Source: Pseudalkalibacillus hwajinpoensis
GTDB lineage: Bacteria; Bacillota; Bacilli; Bacillales; Guptibacillaceae
DNA length: 64,000 bases
Direction of reading: 5' to 3'
NCBI RefSeq assembly: GCF_015234585.1
Contig: NZ_JADFCM010000011.1
Span: forward strand, 21,001-85,000
Shown here: positions 45,604 through 56,066 of the stretch, piece after piece
How positions within the stretch are numbered: the first letter of the stretch is position 1
Layout: every line of letters starts with the position of its first letter
Made by a program: the position numbers and the translations under genes
Notes under the pieces: generated by a model
Databases searched by the model: none
What the model was told of the DNA's origin: nothing
Seen by the model: only the letters and a program-made list of their open reading frames with translations

Positions 45604-48063
45604 ATGCAAAGCGAACTAGTGATGGAAAGGTCAAAATCGAAGGTGGGCAAATGGATTCACGGAACAAAGAGTCGACTAGAAACGATTCTATTCCAGCGAG
45701 GTCTTCTGCTTTTTGTGATTGGGTTCCTACTTGGACGAGCTGTTATCCTTACTCAGGTTACTCCTTTCGCTATTCCTTTTTTTGGCGCAGTATTCTTCCT
45801 GAGACGAGAACGTGCACCTATGATTATCGTTGCTTTATTAGCTGGAGCGGTATCAACGGCTAATTTGCAGAATACAGCATTTATAATGTGTGGCATTCTT
45901 GTTTTTCTATTCATTAATCGTTTTGTGAAGTTATCTTCCCTTTCTCTTGTTAAGACGTTACCCATACTTGTGTTTTCAACGAGTATGTTGGGACGTCTGA
46001 TCCTAAGTTTACTTACTGAACGTTCATTAGCTAACACAAATTGGATCCTAGCAGCAGTTGAAGGTGCTCTTGGAATGATACTAACCATTATTTTTATTCA
46101 GAGTATACCGGTATTATCTATTAAGAAAAGAACACAGGCTCTAAAAAATGAAGAGATCATTAGTTTTATCATTTTATTAGCAACGATGTTAACTGGAACA
46201 ATAGGTTGGGTTGTATATGGTTTCTCAATTGAAAATATCCTTTCTCGGTATCTCGTATTAATTTTCGCATATGTAGGTGGAGCAGCGATTGGCTCAACAG
46301 TTGGCGTGGTTACTGGCTTGATACTGGCCCTCGCTAATGTAGCCAGTCTCTATCAGATGAGTATGCTTGCGTTCTCGGGATTATTAGGAGGGTTATTGAA
46401 AGACGGTAGAAAAGTTGGAGTTGGTATGGGTTTACTGATCGGTACGTTATTAATCGCTTTATATGGGAGTGGTCCTGAGTTTCTATATCCTAATCTGATG
46501 GAGTCTGTGATTGCCGTATTACTCTTTTTCTTCACACCATCTAAAGTTACTTCTCAGCTTTCTAAATATATCCCAGGAACGGTGGAACATGCGAATGAGC
46601 AGCAACAATACTTAAGAAAAGTACGCGACGTTACAGCCAATCGCGTCGAACAGTTTTCAAGCTTATTTCAGGCTCTTTCGAGTAGCTTTACAGATGCCGA
46701 CCTTCAAGGTGATGAACAGTCAGAGCGCGAAGTTGATTATTTTCTAAGTCATGTTACAGAAAAGACTTGTCAAAATTGTTTTAAGAAAGAAACGTGCTGG
46801 GCGAAAAACTTCGATGCTACCTATGGGTATATGACAGGAATAATGGAGGAACTGGAACAAACGGCGGAATTGACTAATTATAGTCTGAAGAGAGACTTCG
46901 ATAAGCACTGCATTAAGGCAAATAAGGTGATTGATCTTATTGGAAAGGAGATGAGTCACTATCACGCCAATCGAATGTTAAAAAAACAAGTTCGTGAAAG
47001 CCGGAAGATCGTTGCGGATCAATTGCGTGGAGTGTCGCATGTTATGGGGGATTTCGCAAAAGAAATACAAAAAGAGCGTGATAACCTCCACCAACAAGAA
47101 GAGCAAATCATGGATGCCATTCAAAGTATGGGTCTGGAAGTAGGACAGGTGGAAATCTACAGCTTAGAAGAGGGAAACGTCGACATTGAGATGAAGATAC
47201 CTGCCTGCGGAGGGAGAGGAGAAGGAGAAAAGGTCATCGCTCCAATGCTGTCAGATATTCTAAAGGAAAACATCGTCGTGAAAAGAGAAGTGTGTGCAGA
47301 ACATGAGCACGACACATGTCACCTTTACTTTGGATCAGCTAAAGATTTTGTGATCGAAACAGGCGTAGCAAATGCAGCGAAAGGAGGAGCTTGGATATCT
47401 GGAGACAGTCATTCTACGATTGAGCTAGGTGCAGGCAAATATGCTATTGCGATAAGTGACGGAATGGGCAATGGAGAGAGAGCGCATCAGGAAAGCACGG
47501 AAACCATTCAACTCCTTCAAAAAATTCTTCATTCAGGAATTGATGAGACGGTGGCGATTAAATCGGTTAACTCTGTTCTATCTTTACGAAATACCGACGA
47601 GATATTCTCAACGCTTGATTTAGCCATGATTGACTTACAGGATGCTTCAGCCAAGTTTCTTAAAATCGGATCAATTCCAAGCTTTATAAAAAGAGGCGAT
47701 CGAGTCATGATGGTGGAATCTGGTAATCTACCGATGGGGATTATTCCAGAATTTGATGTAGAGGTCGTAAGTGAACAATTGAAAGCTGGGGATCTCTTGA
47801 TCATGATGAGCGACGGTATTTATGAAGGGGTTAAAAATATAGAGAATCCGGAGTTCTGGATGAAGCGGAAAATTAGAGAGCTTTCAACAGATAAGCCACA
47901 AGAAATCGCAGACCTCATCATGGAAGAAGTAATTAGGACGGAGTATGGCAGAATTGATGATGACATGACGATTGTAGTGGCAAGAATAAAACGTAATGTG
48001 CCTAAATGGTCAACGATTCCAATCTATTCAGCTCCTTCATTCAGGAAGAAAAAAGCGCAGTAG
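45604..48063 (+). CDS. spoIIE: Stage II sporulation protein E (phosphatase)
   Basis: Membrane phosphatase that dephosphorylates SpoIIAA, thereby activating sigma-F in the forespore, and takes part in polar septation through FtsZ. The 819-aa protein has about ten membrane segments (about 28-325), a central FtsZ/oligomerisation region (about 330-585, including CQNCFKKETCW) and a C-terminal PP2C phosphatase domain with ISDGMGNG (about 617-624), MMSDGIYEG and DDDMTIVV metal-binding motifs. The ATG at 45604 is used because AGGTGGGGGA precedes it; ATG 45622 is an alternative. Confidence 0.97.
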   Translation: MQSELVMERSKSKVGKWIHGTKSRLETILFQRGLLLFVIGFLLGRAVILTQVTPFAIPFFGAVFFLRRERAPMIIVALLAGAVSTANLQNTAFIMCGILVFLFINRFVKLSSLSLVKTLPILVFSTSMLGRLILSLLTERSLANTNWILAAVEGALGMILTIIFIQSIPVLSIKKRTQALKNEEIISFIILLATMLTGTIGWVVYGFSIENILSRYLVLIFAYVGGAAIGSTVGVVTGLILALANVASLYQMSMLAFSGLLGGLLKDGRKVGVGMGLLIGTLLIALYGSGPEFLYPNLMESVIAVLLFFFTPSKVTSQLSKYIPGTVEHANEQQQYLRKVRDVTANRVEQFSSLFQALSSSFTDADLQGDEQSEREVDYFLSHVTEKTCQNCFKKETCWAKNFDATYGYMTGIMEELEQTAELTNYSLKRDFDKHCIKANKVIDLIGKEMSHYHANRMLKKQVRESRKIVADQLRGVSHVMGDFAKEIQKERDNLHQQEEQIMDAIQSMGLEVGQVEIYSLEEGNVDIEMKIPACGGRGEGEKVIAPMLSDILKENIVVKREVCAEHEHDTCHLYFGSAKDFVIETGVANAAKGGAWISGDSHSTIELGAGKYAIAISDGMGNGERAHQESTETIQLLQKILHSGIDETVAIKSVNSVLSLRNTDEIFSTLDLAMIDLQDASAKFLKIGSIPSFIKRGDRVMMVESGNLPMGIIPEFDVEVVSEQLKAGDLLIMMSDGIYEGVKNIENPEFWMKRKIRELSTDKPQEIADLIMEEVIRTEYGRIDDDMTIVVARIKRNVPKWSTIPIYSAPSFRKKKAQ

Positions 48064-48073
48064 GTAAGTATAA

Positions 48074-48120
48074 ACTCTCCTCCTAAAGGCGATGCTTGTA
48101 ACAGCAAAAAAGGAGGAGTC
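48074..48120 (+). promoter_or_regulatory. Hairpin covering the yabS ribosome binding site
   Basis: CTCCTCCT at 48077-48084 is complementary to AGGAGGAG at 48111-48118, which holds the yabS ribosome binding site. In RNA this could hide the site. Effect is inferred. Confidence 0.4.
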
Positions 48121-48123
48121 GAG

Positions 48124-48855
48124 ATGAAGAAAGGAACGCTAAGACAAATTCTATTAATCACAGACGGATGTTCAAATCAGGGGGAAGATCCGGTTGCAAT
48201 GGCGGCTCTTGCACGGGAGCATGGAATTACAGTGAATGTAATTGGAGTGCTAGACGAAAACGAGCGGACAGATCATGGTCTAAAAGAAATTGAGAATATT
48301 GCTTTATCTGGCGGGGGCATCCACCAGCTTGTTTATGCTAAGCAGCTATCGCATACGGTGCAGATGGTTACACGTAAAGCGATGACCCAGACGATTCAAG
48401 GATTCATTCATAAAGAATTGCAATCGATCTTGGGTAGCGAAAAAGAAATAGAAGATTTACCACCTGACAAACGGGGGCAGGTCGTGGAAGTGGTCGATGA
48501 ACTGGGGGAAACGATGGATCTTGAAGTGTTGATTATGATCGATACAAGTGCGAGTATGCAGCATAAACTTCCTACGGTAGAAGATGCCCTTCTTGATCTT
48601 TCAATTAGCCTTCATTCAAGAATCGGTGAAAACGAATATTCTCTATATGCATTTCCCGGGAAACGAAAGCAAGTAGAACGTCTAATGGAATGGACGCCAA
48701 TGTTGAAAGATATTCATACCATTTTTCCAAAGCTGACATCTGGCGGTATTACGCCAACAGGTCCGGCATTAAAAGAAGCGATCGAAGCTTATCAGAAAAA
48801 ACGCTCAAAGAGAGGGCTGTTAGATGACGGGTACTTCGAAGAATCAGGCAGCTAA
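48124..48855 (+). CDS. yabS: VWA-domain protein YabS
   Basis: A 243-aa protein with a von Willebrand factor A-like domain. The region starts at ILLITDGCSNQG and a MIDTSASMQHKL segment (D-x-S-x-S MIDAS pattern) lies at about residues 139-150, followed by TSGGITPTGPAL. Function unknown; in B. subtilis the gene is developmental (sigma-E/Spo0A region) and next to yabT. AGGAGGAGTCGAG precedes the ATG. Overlaps yabT by 32 bp. Confidence 0.9.
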   Translation: MKKGTLRQILLITDGCSNQGEDPVAMAALAREHGITVNVIGVLDENERTDHGLKEIENIALSGGGIHQLVYAKQLSHTVQMVTRKAMTQTIQGFIHKELQSILGSEKEIEDLPPDKRGQVVEVVDELGETMDLEVLIMIDTSASMQHKLPTVEDALLDLSISLHSRIGENEYSLYAFPGKRKQVERLMEWTPMLKDIHTIFPKLTSGGITPTGPALKEAIEAYQKKRSKRGLLDDGYFEESGS

Positions 48856-49801
48856 TGTTCCTCGTGGAACAAGAATAAGAGGGAAATGGAATCAGCAAAG
48901 CTACCAAATTATGAGGAAATTAGGTAGCGGGGCACTTGGTACAGTATACTTAGCTGACTCTGCAAAGGGGCGAGTCGCATTAAAATTAGGTACTGATAGT
49001 ATGTCCATCACGTCAGAAGTGAATGTTCTAAAACAGCTTTCGGTGGTCCAGGGAACAGTTCTTGGGCCGTTTTTCTATGAGGTGGATGATTGGGAGATAA
49101 ATGGGAAGCGTTATCCTTTTTATGTGATGGAATATATTGATGGTGAACCTCTTTTTACTTTTATTGAACGTAGAGGAAAAGAATGGATTGGGATCTTAAT
49201 GCTTCAATTGCTCCGTGATCTTTCAGCCCTTCATAAAGAAGGCTGGGTTTTTGGTGATCTAAAACCAGACAATCTTCTAGTAGAAGGATCGCCTCCAACT
49301 ATGAGATGGCTTGATGTGGGAGGGACGACTTCAATGGGAAGGTCAGTGAAGGAGTTTACGGAGTTTTTCGATCGAGGATACTGGGGACTTGGCAACCGAG
49401 TAGCAGAGCCGTCGTATGATTTGTTTTCTGTAGCTATGATCGTAATGAATGCCGCTTACCCTAAGCGATTTGACCGTCCTAAGAAAGACTCAGAATCCTA
49501 TTTGCTCAATAAAATAGAACAAAGTCATCTGCTTAGGGAGTATAAGCCAATTCTTCGAAAGGCTCTACTAGGGAAGTATATACATGCTCAAGATATGCGA
49601 CAGGAGCTTTTTTCCCTACTGCAAGGAGATAAGTCAAAGGTCCGTAAACGACCAGAAGCACCTTCTAACTCAAGGGTAGCCTCAAGGCAGAAGCCTCCAA
49701 AACGTGTGAAACAAAAGGGCTCAAAATGGATTGAAACCGTACTAATAGTTGCTTTTCTTCTATTCTTCTATACTTTATACTTAGTTGGTCATGTTTTTTA
49801 A
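48824..49801 (+). CDS. yabT: Sporulation Hanks-type Ser/Thr kinase YabT
   Basis: Membrane-anchored kinase active in the forespore in B. subtilis, with DNA-stimulated activity towards RecA. The 325-aa protein has a glycine-rich loop LGSGALGTVY (about 32-41), VALKL with the ATP lysine, a catalytic loop written FGDLKPDNLL instead of HRD.K..N, and DVGGT in place of DFG. There is a basic juxtamembrane segment (about 275-300) and one C-terminal membrane segment (about 303-322), but no PASTA repeats. Starts inside yabS. Confidence 0.9.
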   Translation: MTGTSKNQAANVPRGTRIRGKWNQQSYQIMRKLGSGALGTVYLADSAKGRVALKLGTDSMSITSEVNVLKQLSVVQGTVLGPFFYEVDDWEINGKRYPFYVMEYIDGEPLFTFIERRGKEWIGILMLQLLRDLSALHKEGWVFGDLKPDNLLVEGSPPTMRWLDVGGTTSMGRSVKEFTEFFDRGYWGLGNRVAEPSYDLFSVAMIVMNAAYPKRFDRPKKDSESYLLNKIEQSHLLREYKPILRKALLGKYIHAQDMRQELFSLLQGDKSKVRKRPEAPSNSRVASRQKPPKRVKQKGSKWIETVLIVAFLLFFYTLYLVGHVF

Positions 49802-49903
49802 CAGAGCCTATATAAAAGAAAGGTTTGAAAAAGACGTGGTTGGGTTATTAGTACTAAAATGAAATGCTGTTTATCGAGACAGTGAGTGAGAGGAAGACAG
49901 AGT

Positions 49904-51289
49904 TTGTTGCAAGATGTCGAACGTTTTATCCACAAGCATGATTTAATCAAACATGGGGATACGTTAGTTATTGGAGTTTCTGGAGGACCAGACTCTGTTG
50001 CGCTACTTCACTACTTAGTAAGTTTAGCTCCCCGATTAAAATTATCAATTGTTGCCACGCATGTGGACCATAGTTTACGGGGGAAGGAATCTGCTGAGGA
50101 TTTAGCGTTTGTGGAGAGCTATTGTGAACAAGAAGGGATCATCTTTGAAGCTTCTACGGTAGATGTGAATGCCTACAAAAAGGAGCGAAACCTCTCTACA
50201 CAAGTTGCAGCACGAGATTGCCGCTATGATTTTTTTCGAAAAGTAATGGAAAAACATCATGCTAGCGCTCTGGCCCTTGCTCACCATGGAGACGATCAGA
50301 TTGAAACAATGCTTATGCGACAGGTTCACGGTAGCTCAGGTTCTGGACTTACTGGGATGCCGGTCCAACGTCCCTTCTCAACTGGAAAAATCATTCGTCC
50401 GTTTCTATGCGTTACAAAGGAGCATCTCGTGAACTATTGTAAGGAGCATTTACTTGGGTATAGGCTCGATCCATCTAATGAGAGCAATCAATATATGAGG
50501 AATCGTTTTCGGAATCATGTGCTACCTTTTCTTAAAGAAGAAAATCCCAATGTCCATACAAGATACCAATTATATAGCGAGCGAGCTCAAAGTGACGAAG
50601 CATTTTTAATGGATTTAGCTAAGGGATATCTGGATGAAGTGATCATCGATCAAAATGACAAATTTGTGAAGATGGATAACAAGGCGTATGATTGCCTTCC
50701 TATTCCTTTACAAAGAAGAGTGATTCATCTAATATTAAATTATCTTTATACAGGCAATGCTCCTTTTTCTTCTATACATATTGAGGATTTGCGGTTAATG
50801 CTCGATTCTGAGCACCCTTCTGCTTCCCTTAATCTACCCCTGGAACTGAGGGCGGTAAAATCTTATACCACCTGTTATTTTTCTTTTGAAACCTTTTTGC
50901 AACCAGAACCGTATAAGTATCATCTCCCTTTATGGGGTACTGTCGAAACGCCACTTGGAACGATTACGGCCGTTCCAGTTAACGACGTTCCGCAACACCT
51001 GACAAGTGATGATCTTATTATTGAGGAGCAATTGCTTCCTGCGGTTGTACGCTCCAGGCGTCCTGGTGATCGAATTCAGCCAAAAGGCATGATAGGAACG
51101 AAAAAGGTAAAAGATATTTTTATCGACCGTAAAATAGACCGTTCAGAACGCGATGTATGGCCAATCGTTGAGGATGTGATGGGCCACACAATCTGGGTCG
51201 CTGGAGTAACTCGTTCTGAAAAGGCAACACTGTCTGCAAAAAAGAATCAGCTCGTGCACGTGCACTATGAGAAAAAAACACTTACATAG
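49904..51289 (+). CDS. tilS: tRNA(Ile)-lysidine synthetase
   Basis: Converts C34 of tRNA-Ile(CAU) to lysidine, changing its identity from Met to Ile. The 461-aa protein has the N-type ATP pyrophosphatase loop SGGPDSVALLHYL, the HHGDDQIETMLM motif, a middle substrate-binding part and the C-terminal TilS domain (from about 385: VRSRRPGDRIQPKGMIGTKKVKD). I chose a TTG at 49904, about 9 bp after AGGA; a GTG at 49886 lacks a ribosome binding site. It precedes hprT by 21 bp, the same pair as in B. subtilis. Confidence 0.93.
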   Translation: MLQDVERFIHKHDLIKHGDTLVIGVSGGPDSVALLHYLVSLAPRLKLSIVATHVDHSLRGKESAEDLAFVESYCEQEGIIFEASTVDVNAYKKERNLSTQVAARDCRYDFFRKVMEKHHASALALAHHGDDQIETMLMRQVHGSSGSGLTGMPVQRPFSTGKIIRPFLCVTKEHLVNYCKEHLLGYRLDPSNESNQYMRNRFRNHVLPFLKEENPNVHTRYQLYSERAQSDEAFLMDLAKGYLDEVIIDQNDKFVKMDNKAYDCLPIPLQRRVIHLILNYLYTGNAPFSSIHIEDLRLMLDSEHPSASLNLPLELRAVKSYTTCYFSFETFLQPEPYKYHLPLWGTVETPLGTITAVPVNDVPQHLTSDDLIIEEQLLPAVVRSRRPGDRIQPKGMIGTKKVKDIFIDRKIDRSERDVWPIVEDVMGHTIWVAGVTRSEKATLSAKKNQLVHVHYEKKTLT

Positions 51290-51310
51290 GTTGGGAGGGC
51301 AATACCACTG

Positions 51311-51850
51311 ATGTTAAATGAAATTCAAGAAACACTAATTAGTGAAGAACAGATTCAAGAGAAATGCCGCGAGTTAGGGAAACGGCTTTCAGACGAATAC
51401 GAGGATCGCTTTCCGCTTGTAATTGGCGTCCTTAAAGGTGCAATGCCTTTCATGGGTGACTTAACAAAGCGTATGACTTGTCATCTTGAGATGGACTTTA
51501 TGGACGTATCAAGTTATGGCAATTCAACCGTTTCTTCTGGTGAAGTAAAGATAATTAAAGATCTTGATACTTCCGTAGAAGGACGAGACGTTCTTATTCT
51601 CGAAGATATTATAGATAGTGGGTTAACGCTTAGCTATTTGATCGACCTTCTAAAATACCGTAAAGCAAAGTCGATTAAGATTGTAACGCTTCTAGATAAG
51701 CCTACTGGAAGAAAAGTTGATTTAAAGCCGGATGTGGCAGGATTTATCGTACCTGATGAGTTTGTAGTCGGATACGGTCTTGACTTCGCTGAAAGGTATC
51801 GTAATCTTCCATTTATCGGGATTCTTAAACCCGAGATTTATCAAGGTTAA
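51311..51850 (+). CDS. hprT: Hypoxanthine phosphoribosyltransferase
   Basis: Salvages hypoxanthine and guanine using PRPP. The 179-aa protein has the PRPP-binding [16 protein letters not shown] motif (about 96-111), the flexible loop with [11 protein letters not shown], and the DKPTGRKVD region. GGGAGGGCAATACC precedes the ATG. Forms a functional group with prs and purR elsewhere in the window. Confidence 0.96.
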   Translation: MLNEIQETLISEEQIQEKCRELGKRLSDEYEDRFPLVIGVLKGAMPFMGDLTKRMTCHLEMDFMDVSSYGNSTVSSGEVKIIKDLDTSVEGRDVLILEDIIDSGLTLSYLIDLLKYRKAKSIKIVTLLDKPTGRKVDLKPDVAGFIVPDEFVVGYGLDFAERYRNLPFIGILKPEIYQG

Positions 51851-51854
51851 TTTG

Positions 51855-51884
51855 TTGTAGTCAGTTGTGCCAGTATGGTAAGAT
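51855..51884 (+). promoter_or_regulatory. Candidate sigma-A promoter of ftsH
   Basis: TTGTAG at 51855-51860, 18-bp spacer, TAAGAT at 51879-51884, 37 bp before ftsH. Confidence 0.45.
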
Positions 51885-51920
51885 AATCTATGGTTTCCTG
51901 TTCGTGGGAGGAGGTAAGGA

Positions 51921-53855
51921 ATGAATCGTATCTTCCGAAATACAATATTTTATTTGTTAATATTCCTCGTCGTAGTAGGTGTTGTCAGTTTCTTTAACGG
52001 AACAAATAATGACACGAATGTCCTCGATTACGGCGAATTTCAGTCCAAATTGAATAATGGTGAGATTCAAGAGTTAACGTTACAACCTGAGCGCGGGGTT
52101 TACACTGTCACTGGTCAATTAGCTGGTGGTGATGAAGACAGCGAAGATGCTAATACATTCGTAACGAATGTACCTGACTCAGAGAAAGCTGTAGAGAATA
52201 TCTTAACTGCAGCTGACGAAGGAATTGTAGAATTAACGACAGAACCAGCCCCTGAACAAAGTGGGTGGGTAACATTTTTAACAAGTATCATTCCTTTCGT
52301 TATTATCTTCATTCTGTTCTTCTTCCTACTTAACCAGGCTCAAGGCGGCGGTGGCCGTGTCATGAACTTTGGTAAGAGTAAAGCGAAGTTATACAGCGAA
52401 GAGAAAAAGAAAGTTACATTTAAAGACGTAGCTGGTGCTGATGAAGAGAAGCAAGAGCTTGTCGAGGTCGTTGAATTTTTGAAGGATCCTCGTAAGTTTG
52501 CTGCAGTTGGGGCCCGTATTCCAAAGGGTGTTCTATTAGTAGGACCTCCGGGTACAGGTAAAACGTTGCTTGCACGAGCAGTTGCTGGTGAAGCAGGCGT
52601 TCCGTTCTTCTCAATTTCTGGTTCTGATTTCGTAGAAATGTTTGTTGGTGTCGGTGCATCTCGTGTACGTGACCTATTCGAAAATGCGAAGAAGAACGCA
52701 CCTTGTATTATCTTTATTGATGAGATCGATGCAGTTGGTCGTCAACGTGGCGCAGGTCTTGGTGGCGGTCACGATGAGCGTGAACAGACGCTTAACCAAC
52801 TTCTCGTTGAAATGGATGGCTTTAGTGCAAACGAAGGTATCATTATCGTTGCAGCAACAAACCGTCCTGACATACTTGACCCGGCACTTCTTCGTCCAGG
52901 ACGTTTTGACCGTCAAATTCCGGTAAACCGTCCCGATGTGAACGGTCGTGAAGCTGTCCTTCAAGTACATGCACGTAACAAACCGTTAAGCGATGAAGTT
53001 GATTTGAAAACGATCGCTATGCGTACTCCAGGATTCTCTGGTGCAGACCTTGAGAACTTATTGAATGAAGCTGCGCTTGTAGCCGCTCGTCATAACAAGA
53101 AAAAGGTTGATATGAATGATATCGACGAAGCAACAGACCGAGTTATTGCTGGTCCTGCTAAGAAAAGCCGCGTGATCTCTGAAAAAGAGAAAAATATCGT
53201 TGCTTATCACGAAGCGGGTCATACAATTATCGGTACACAGCTTGATAATGCAGATATTGTTCATAAGGTTACGATTGTTCCACGCGGACAAGCTGGCGGT
53301 TATGCCGTAACGCTTCCTAAAGAAGACCGCTACTTAATGACTAAGCCTGAATTGGTTGATAAAATCATTGGTTTACTTGGTGGACGCGTTGCCGAAGAAA
53401 TTACATTCGGTGAAGCAAGTACCGGAGCAAGTAATGACTTCCAACGTGCGACAGCCATTGCACGTAGTATGGTTACGGAATATGGTATGAGTGAAAAGCT
53501 AGGTCCGATGCAGTTTGGATCAGGTTCAGGAGGAAACGTCTTCCTTGGACGTGATATTCAAAATGAACAGAACTATAGTGATTCATTCGCCAATGAAATT
53601 GATCTTGAAGTTCAAAAAATCATTAAATCAGCTTATGAACGCTGTCGTGAAATACTCCTTGAAAATCAGGATAAGTTAAACCTTGTCGCTGAAACGCTTA
53701 AGGATATTGAAACTCTTGATGCTGAACAAATTCGTTCTCTTGTTGAAGATGGAAAACTTCCTGAAGGTCACCATGCAACTGGTACCTCTGAAGATGTGAA
53801 AGTTAACATCTCTAAAAAGGAAGATAAGCCTGAAACAGATGAAGAACAAGAATAA
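51921..53855 (+). CDS. ftsH: ATP-dependent zinc metalloprotease FtsH
   Basis: Hexameric membrane protease that degrades membrane and regulatory proteins. The 644-aa protein has two N-terminal membrane segments (about 7-25 and 113-136) flanking an extracytoplasmic loop, an AAA+ domain with Walker A GPPGTGKT at 208-215 and [11 protein letters not shown], the second region of homology, and the zinc site HEAGH at 430-434. The acidic C-terminal tail is variable. GGGAGGAGGTAAGG precedes the ATG. Confidence 0.97.
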   Translation: MNRIFRNTIFYLLIFLVVVGVVSFFNGTNNDTNVLDYGEFQSKLNNGEIQELTLQPERGVYTVTGQLAGGDEDSEDANTFVTNVPDSEKAVENILTAADEGIVELTTEPAPEQSGWVTFLTSIIPFVIIFILFFFLLNQAQGGGGRVMNFGKSKAKLYSEEKKKVTFKDVAGADEEKQELVEVVEFLKDPRKFAAVGARIPKGVLLVGPPGTGKTLLARAVAGEAGVPFFSISGSDFVEMFVGVGASRVRDLFENAKKNAPCIIFIDEIDAVGRQRGAGLGGGHDEREQTLNQLLVEMDGFSANEGIIIVAATNRPDILDPALLRPGRFDRQIPVNRPDVNGREAVLQVHARNKPLSDEVDLKTIAMRTPGFSGADLENLLNEAALVAARHNKKKVDMNDIDEATDRVIAGPAKKSRVISEKEKNIVAYHEAGHTIIGTQLDNADIVHKVTIVPRGQAGGYAVTLPKEDRYLMTKPELVDKIIGLLGGRVAEEITFGEASTGASNDFQRATAIARSMVTEYGMSEKLGPMQFGSGSGGNVFLGRDIQNEQNYSDSFANEIDLEVQKIIKSAYERCREILLENQDKLNLVAETLKDIETLDAEQIRSLVEDGKLPEGHHATGTSEDVKVNISKKEDKPETDEEQE

Positions 53856-53863
53856 ATAAGATT

Positions 53864-53898
53864 GAAAGCAGGATGTCTTAATGACGTCCTGCTTTTTT
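53864..53898 (+). terminator. Terminator after ftsH
   Basis: GAAAGCAGGATGTC pairs with GACGTCCTGCTTTT, followed by T run. Confidence 0.9.
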
Positions 53899-54038
53899 AT
53901 TTAGAATAAATGCGTGTTTTCTGTGAAATCCATATGGATGGTAATCGTTTTCAAAAAAGAACTTCGTTTTTAATTCCATTGTGTGGTATAACTATAGAGA
54001 GCATGATGAAAGTTAAATTTTTTTAATAAGGTGATAAT

Positions 54039-54824
54039 ATGATACTTGTGCTTGATGTAGGAAATACAAATATTGTTCTTGGTGTATATGAAGGCGAAGA
54101 GTTAACGCATCACTGGCGAATGGGGACAAGCAGAAAACAGACAGAAGATGAATACGCAATGGTTATTAAAGGACTTTTCTCTCATGAGGAACTTTCTTTT
54201 GACGATGTGGAAGGCATCATTATTTCGTCTGTAGTGCCACCTATTATGTTCGCTCTTGAGCGTATGTGCCAGAAATATTTTCATCATAAACCGTTAGTGA
54301 TTGGTCCAGGAATTAAGACAGGCCTCAATATAAAATATGATAATCCGAAAGAAGTAGGAGCGGATCGTATTGTGAATGCCGTGGCGGGGATTCAATTATA
54401 TGGAGCACCGCTAATTATTGTGGATTTTGGAACAGCTACAACTTACTGCTACATTGATGAGCAAAAACAGTATGTTGGGGGCGCCATCGCACCAGGCATT
54501 AACATTTCGACAGAAGCTCTATACATGCATGCAGCAAAGCTTCCACGAATTGAAATTGCGAAGCCAAATCATATCGTTGGAAAGAATACGGTTAGCGCCA
54601 TGCAAAGCGGCACGCTATATGGATACGTAGGACAAGTGGAAGGGATTGTTTCTAGGATGAAGAAACATTCTCCGAAGGAACCTACTGTAATAGCGACTGG
54701 TGGACTTGCCTCACTTATAGCAGAAGAATGCGATCTTATCGATGTGGTTGACCCGTTTCTAACATTAAAGGGATTACACTTAATTTATAATAAGAACAAA
54801 GAAGAATTAAACGCATACCGATAA
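54039..54824 (+). CDS. coaX: Type III pantothenate kinase
   Basis: First step of coenzyme A synthesis, pantothenate phosphorylation, by the ASKHA-fold CoaX enzyme. The 261-aa protein has [10 protein letters not shown] (about 5-14) for phosphate binding, [12 protein letters not shown] (about 106-117), and DFGTATTY (about 129-136). TAAGGTGATA precedes the ATG. In B. subtilis it follows ftsH and precedes hslO, as here. Confidence 0.96.
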   Translation: MILVLDVGNTNIVLGVYEGEELTHHWRMGTSRKQTEDEYAMVIKGLFSHEELSFDDVEGIIISSVVPPIMFALERMCQKYFHHKPLVIGPGIKTGLNIKYDNPKEVGADRIVNAVAGIQLYGAPLIIVDFGTATTYCYIDEQKQYVGGAIAPGINISTEALYMHAAKLPRIEIAKPNHIVGKNTVSAMQSGTLYGYVGQVEGIVSRMKKHSPKEPTVIATGGLASLIAEECDLIDVVDPFLTLKGLHLIYNKNKEELNAYR

Positions 54825-54842
54825 AACGGGGTGCGTTTTTCA
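54809..54842 (+). terminator. Terminator after coaX
   Basis: AACGCATACC pairs with GGGGTGCGTT across the coaX stop codon, followed by TTT. Confidence 0.75.
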
Positions 54843-55094
54843 TTTTGCGTTTTGGGGGAAAATAAAAATAGATACTCTTTTTATCTCTTGTTTTATTGAT
54901 GAATGAGCCGTTTTCCATAATGATATTTAAATTTAGTTAAAAAAAGCATTTAAAAGGTAAGTCGCAGACCACAGATTTATTTAACGAAAGATACGGAAGC
55001 GAGTGCATGTCAGTTTCTCATAATGGAAGTTCTTGAAAAAATATTGTATCGTGTAATTGGGCAATGGCCCATTAGTGAAAGGAGCTACAAACAA

Positions 55095-55976
55095 ATGAAT
55101 GATTATTTAATAAAAGCACTTGCGTTCGATGGCAATGTAAGGGCTTATGCGATATCTAGTACTGAAATGGTTGCGGAAGCACAGCGACGTCACACTACTT
55201 GGCCAACTGCATCTGCTGCAATTGGTCGTGCTATGACTGCTTCGACAATGATAGCAACAGGACTAAAAGGTGAAGAGAAGATCACTGTGAAGATTGAGGG
55301 CGGTGGTCCTATCGGAGCCGTTGTGGTAGACGCTAACGCGAAAGGTGAAACGCGCGGGTACGTAAGCAATCCACATGTGCACTTTGATCTTAATGATAAT
55401 GGGAAATTGGACGTTGCGCGTGCCGTTGGACAAGATGGTTTCCTATCCGTTGTAAAAGATATTGGTATGCGTGAAAAATTCACAGGGCAAGTTCCGATTG
55501 TCTCAGGTGAATTAGGAGAAGACTTTACGTACTATCTTGTGACTTCAGAACAAGTTCCTTCAGCAGTTGGAGTGGGCGTCCTTGTTAATCCAGATAATAC
55601 GATTCTTGCAGCTGGTGGTTTTATGATTCAATTACTTCCTGGTGCAGGTGAAGAAACGATCCGTTTTATTGAAAAGCGTATTGAAGCGATTCCTCCAATC
55701 TCTAAATTGATTGAAGCAGGGAAAACACCTGAAGAAATTTTGAATGATCTTCTCGGAGAAGAAAACATTAAAATTATTGACAATATGCCTGTTCAATTTG
55801 AATGTAGTTGTTCCAAAGAGCGTTTTTCGAATGGCATTATGGGACTTGGCAAAGAAGAGATCAGCAGTATGATTGAAGAAGACGGTGAAGCGGAAACAAC
55901 TTGTCACTTCTGCAATGCACATTATCACTTCTCGAAAGAAGAGCTTGAAGAATTACACGCTGAGAGCAAAGTTTAA
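55095..55976 (+). CDS. hslO: Redox-regulated chaperone Hsp33
   Basis: Holdase activated by oxidation and unfolding. The 293-aa protein has the N-terminal core ([19 protein letters not shown]) and the C-terminal zinc-binding redox switch CSC...CHFC (about 239-273), where the four cysteines bind Zn when reduced. I chose the ATG at 55095, about 11 bp after AAAGGAG; the ATG at 55023 has no such site. In B. subtilis yacD lies between hslO and cysK; here it is absent. Confidence 0.96.
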   Translation: MNDYLIKALAFDGNVRAYAISSTEMVAEAQRRHTTWPTASAAIGRAMTASTMIATGLKGEEKITVKIEGGGPIGAVVVDANAKGETRGYVSNPHVHFDLNDNGKLDVARAVGQDGFLSVVKDIGMREKFTGQVPIVSGELGEDFTYYLVTSEQVPSAVGVGVLVNPDNTILAAGGFMIQLLPGAGEETIRFIEKRIEAIPPISKLIEAGKTPEEILNDLLGEENIKIIDNMPVQFECSCSKERFSNGIMGLGKEEISSMIEEDGEAETTCHFCNAHYHFSKEELEELHAESKV

Positions 55977-55987
55977 AAAGGTTCAAA

Positions 55988-56016
55988 TTGACACTTTTGA
56001 CCTACGGTGATATTCT
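55988..56016 (+). promoter_or_regulatory. Sigma-A promoter of cysK
   Basis: TTGACA at 55988-55993, a 17-bp spacer and TATTCT at 56011-56016. Sequence after it (AGAATTCCTATAAAA) is a possible CymR-type site, uncertain. Confidence 0.65.
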
Positions 56017-56066
56017 TTTAGAAAGAGAATTCCTATAAAAACACTCGGGTTTGAGGAGGCGTGATG

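Noticed and set aside
45540..45863. Plus-strand frame of 107 codons overlapping the start of spoIIE
   Set aside because: It is out of frame with spoIIE and reads a translation of coding DNA in the wrong frame; the spoIIE frame has clear family features.
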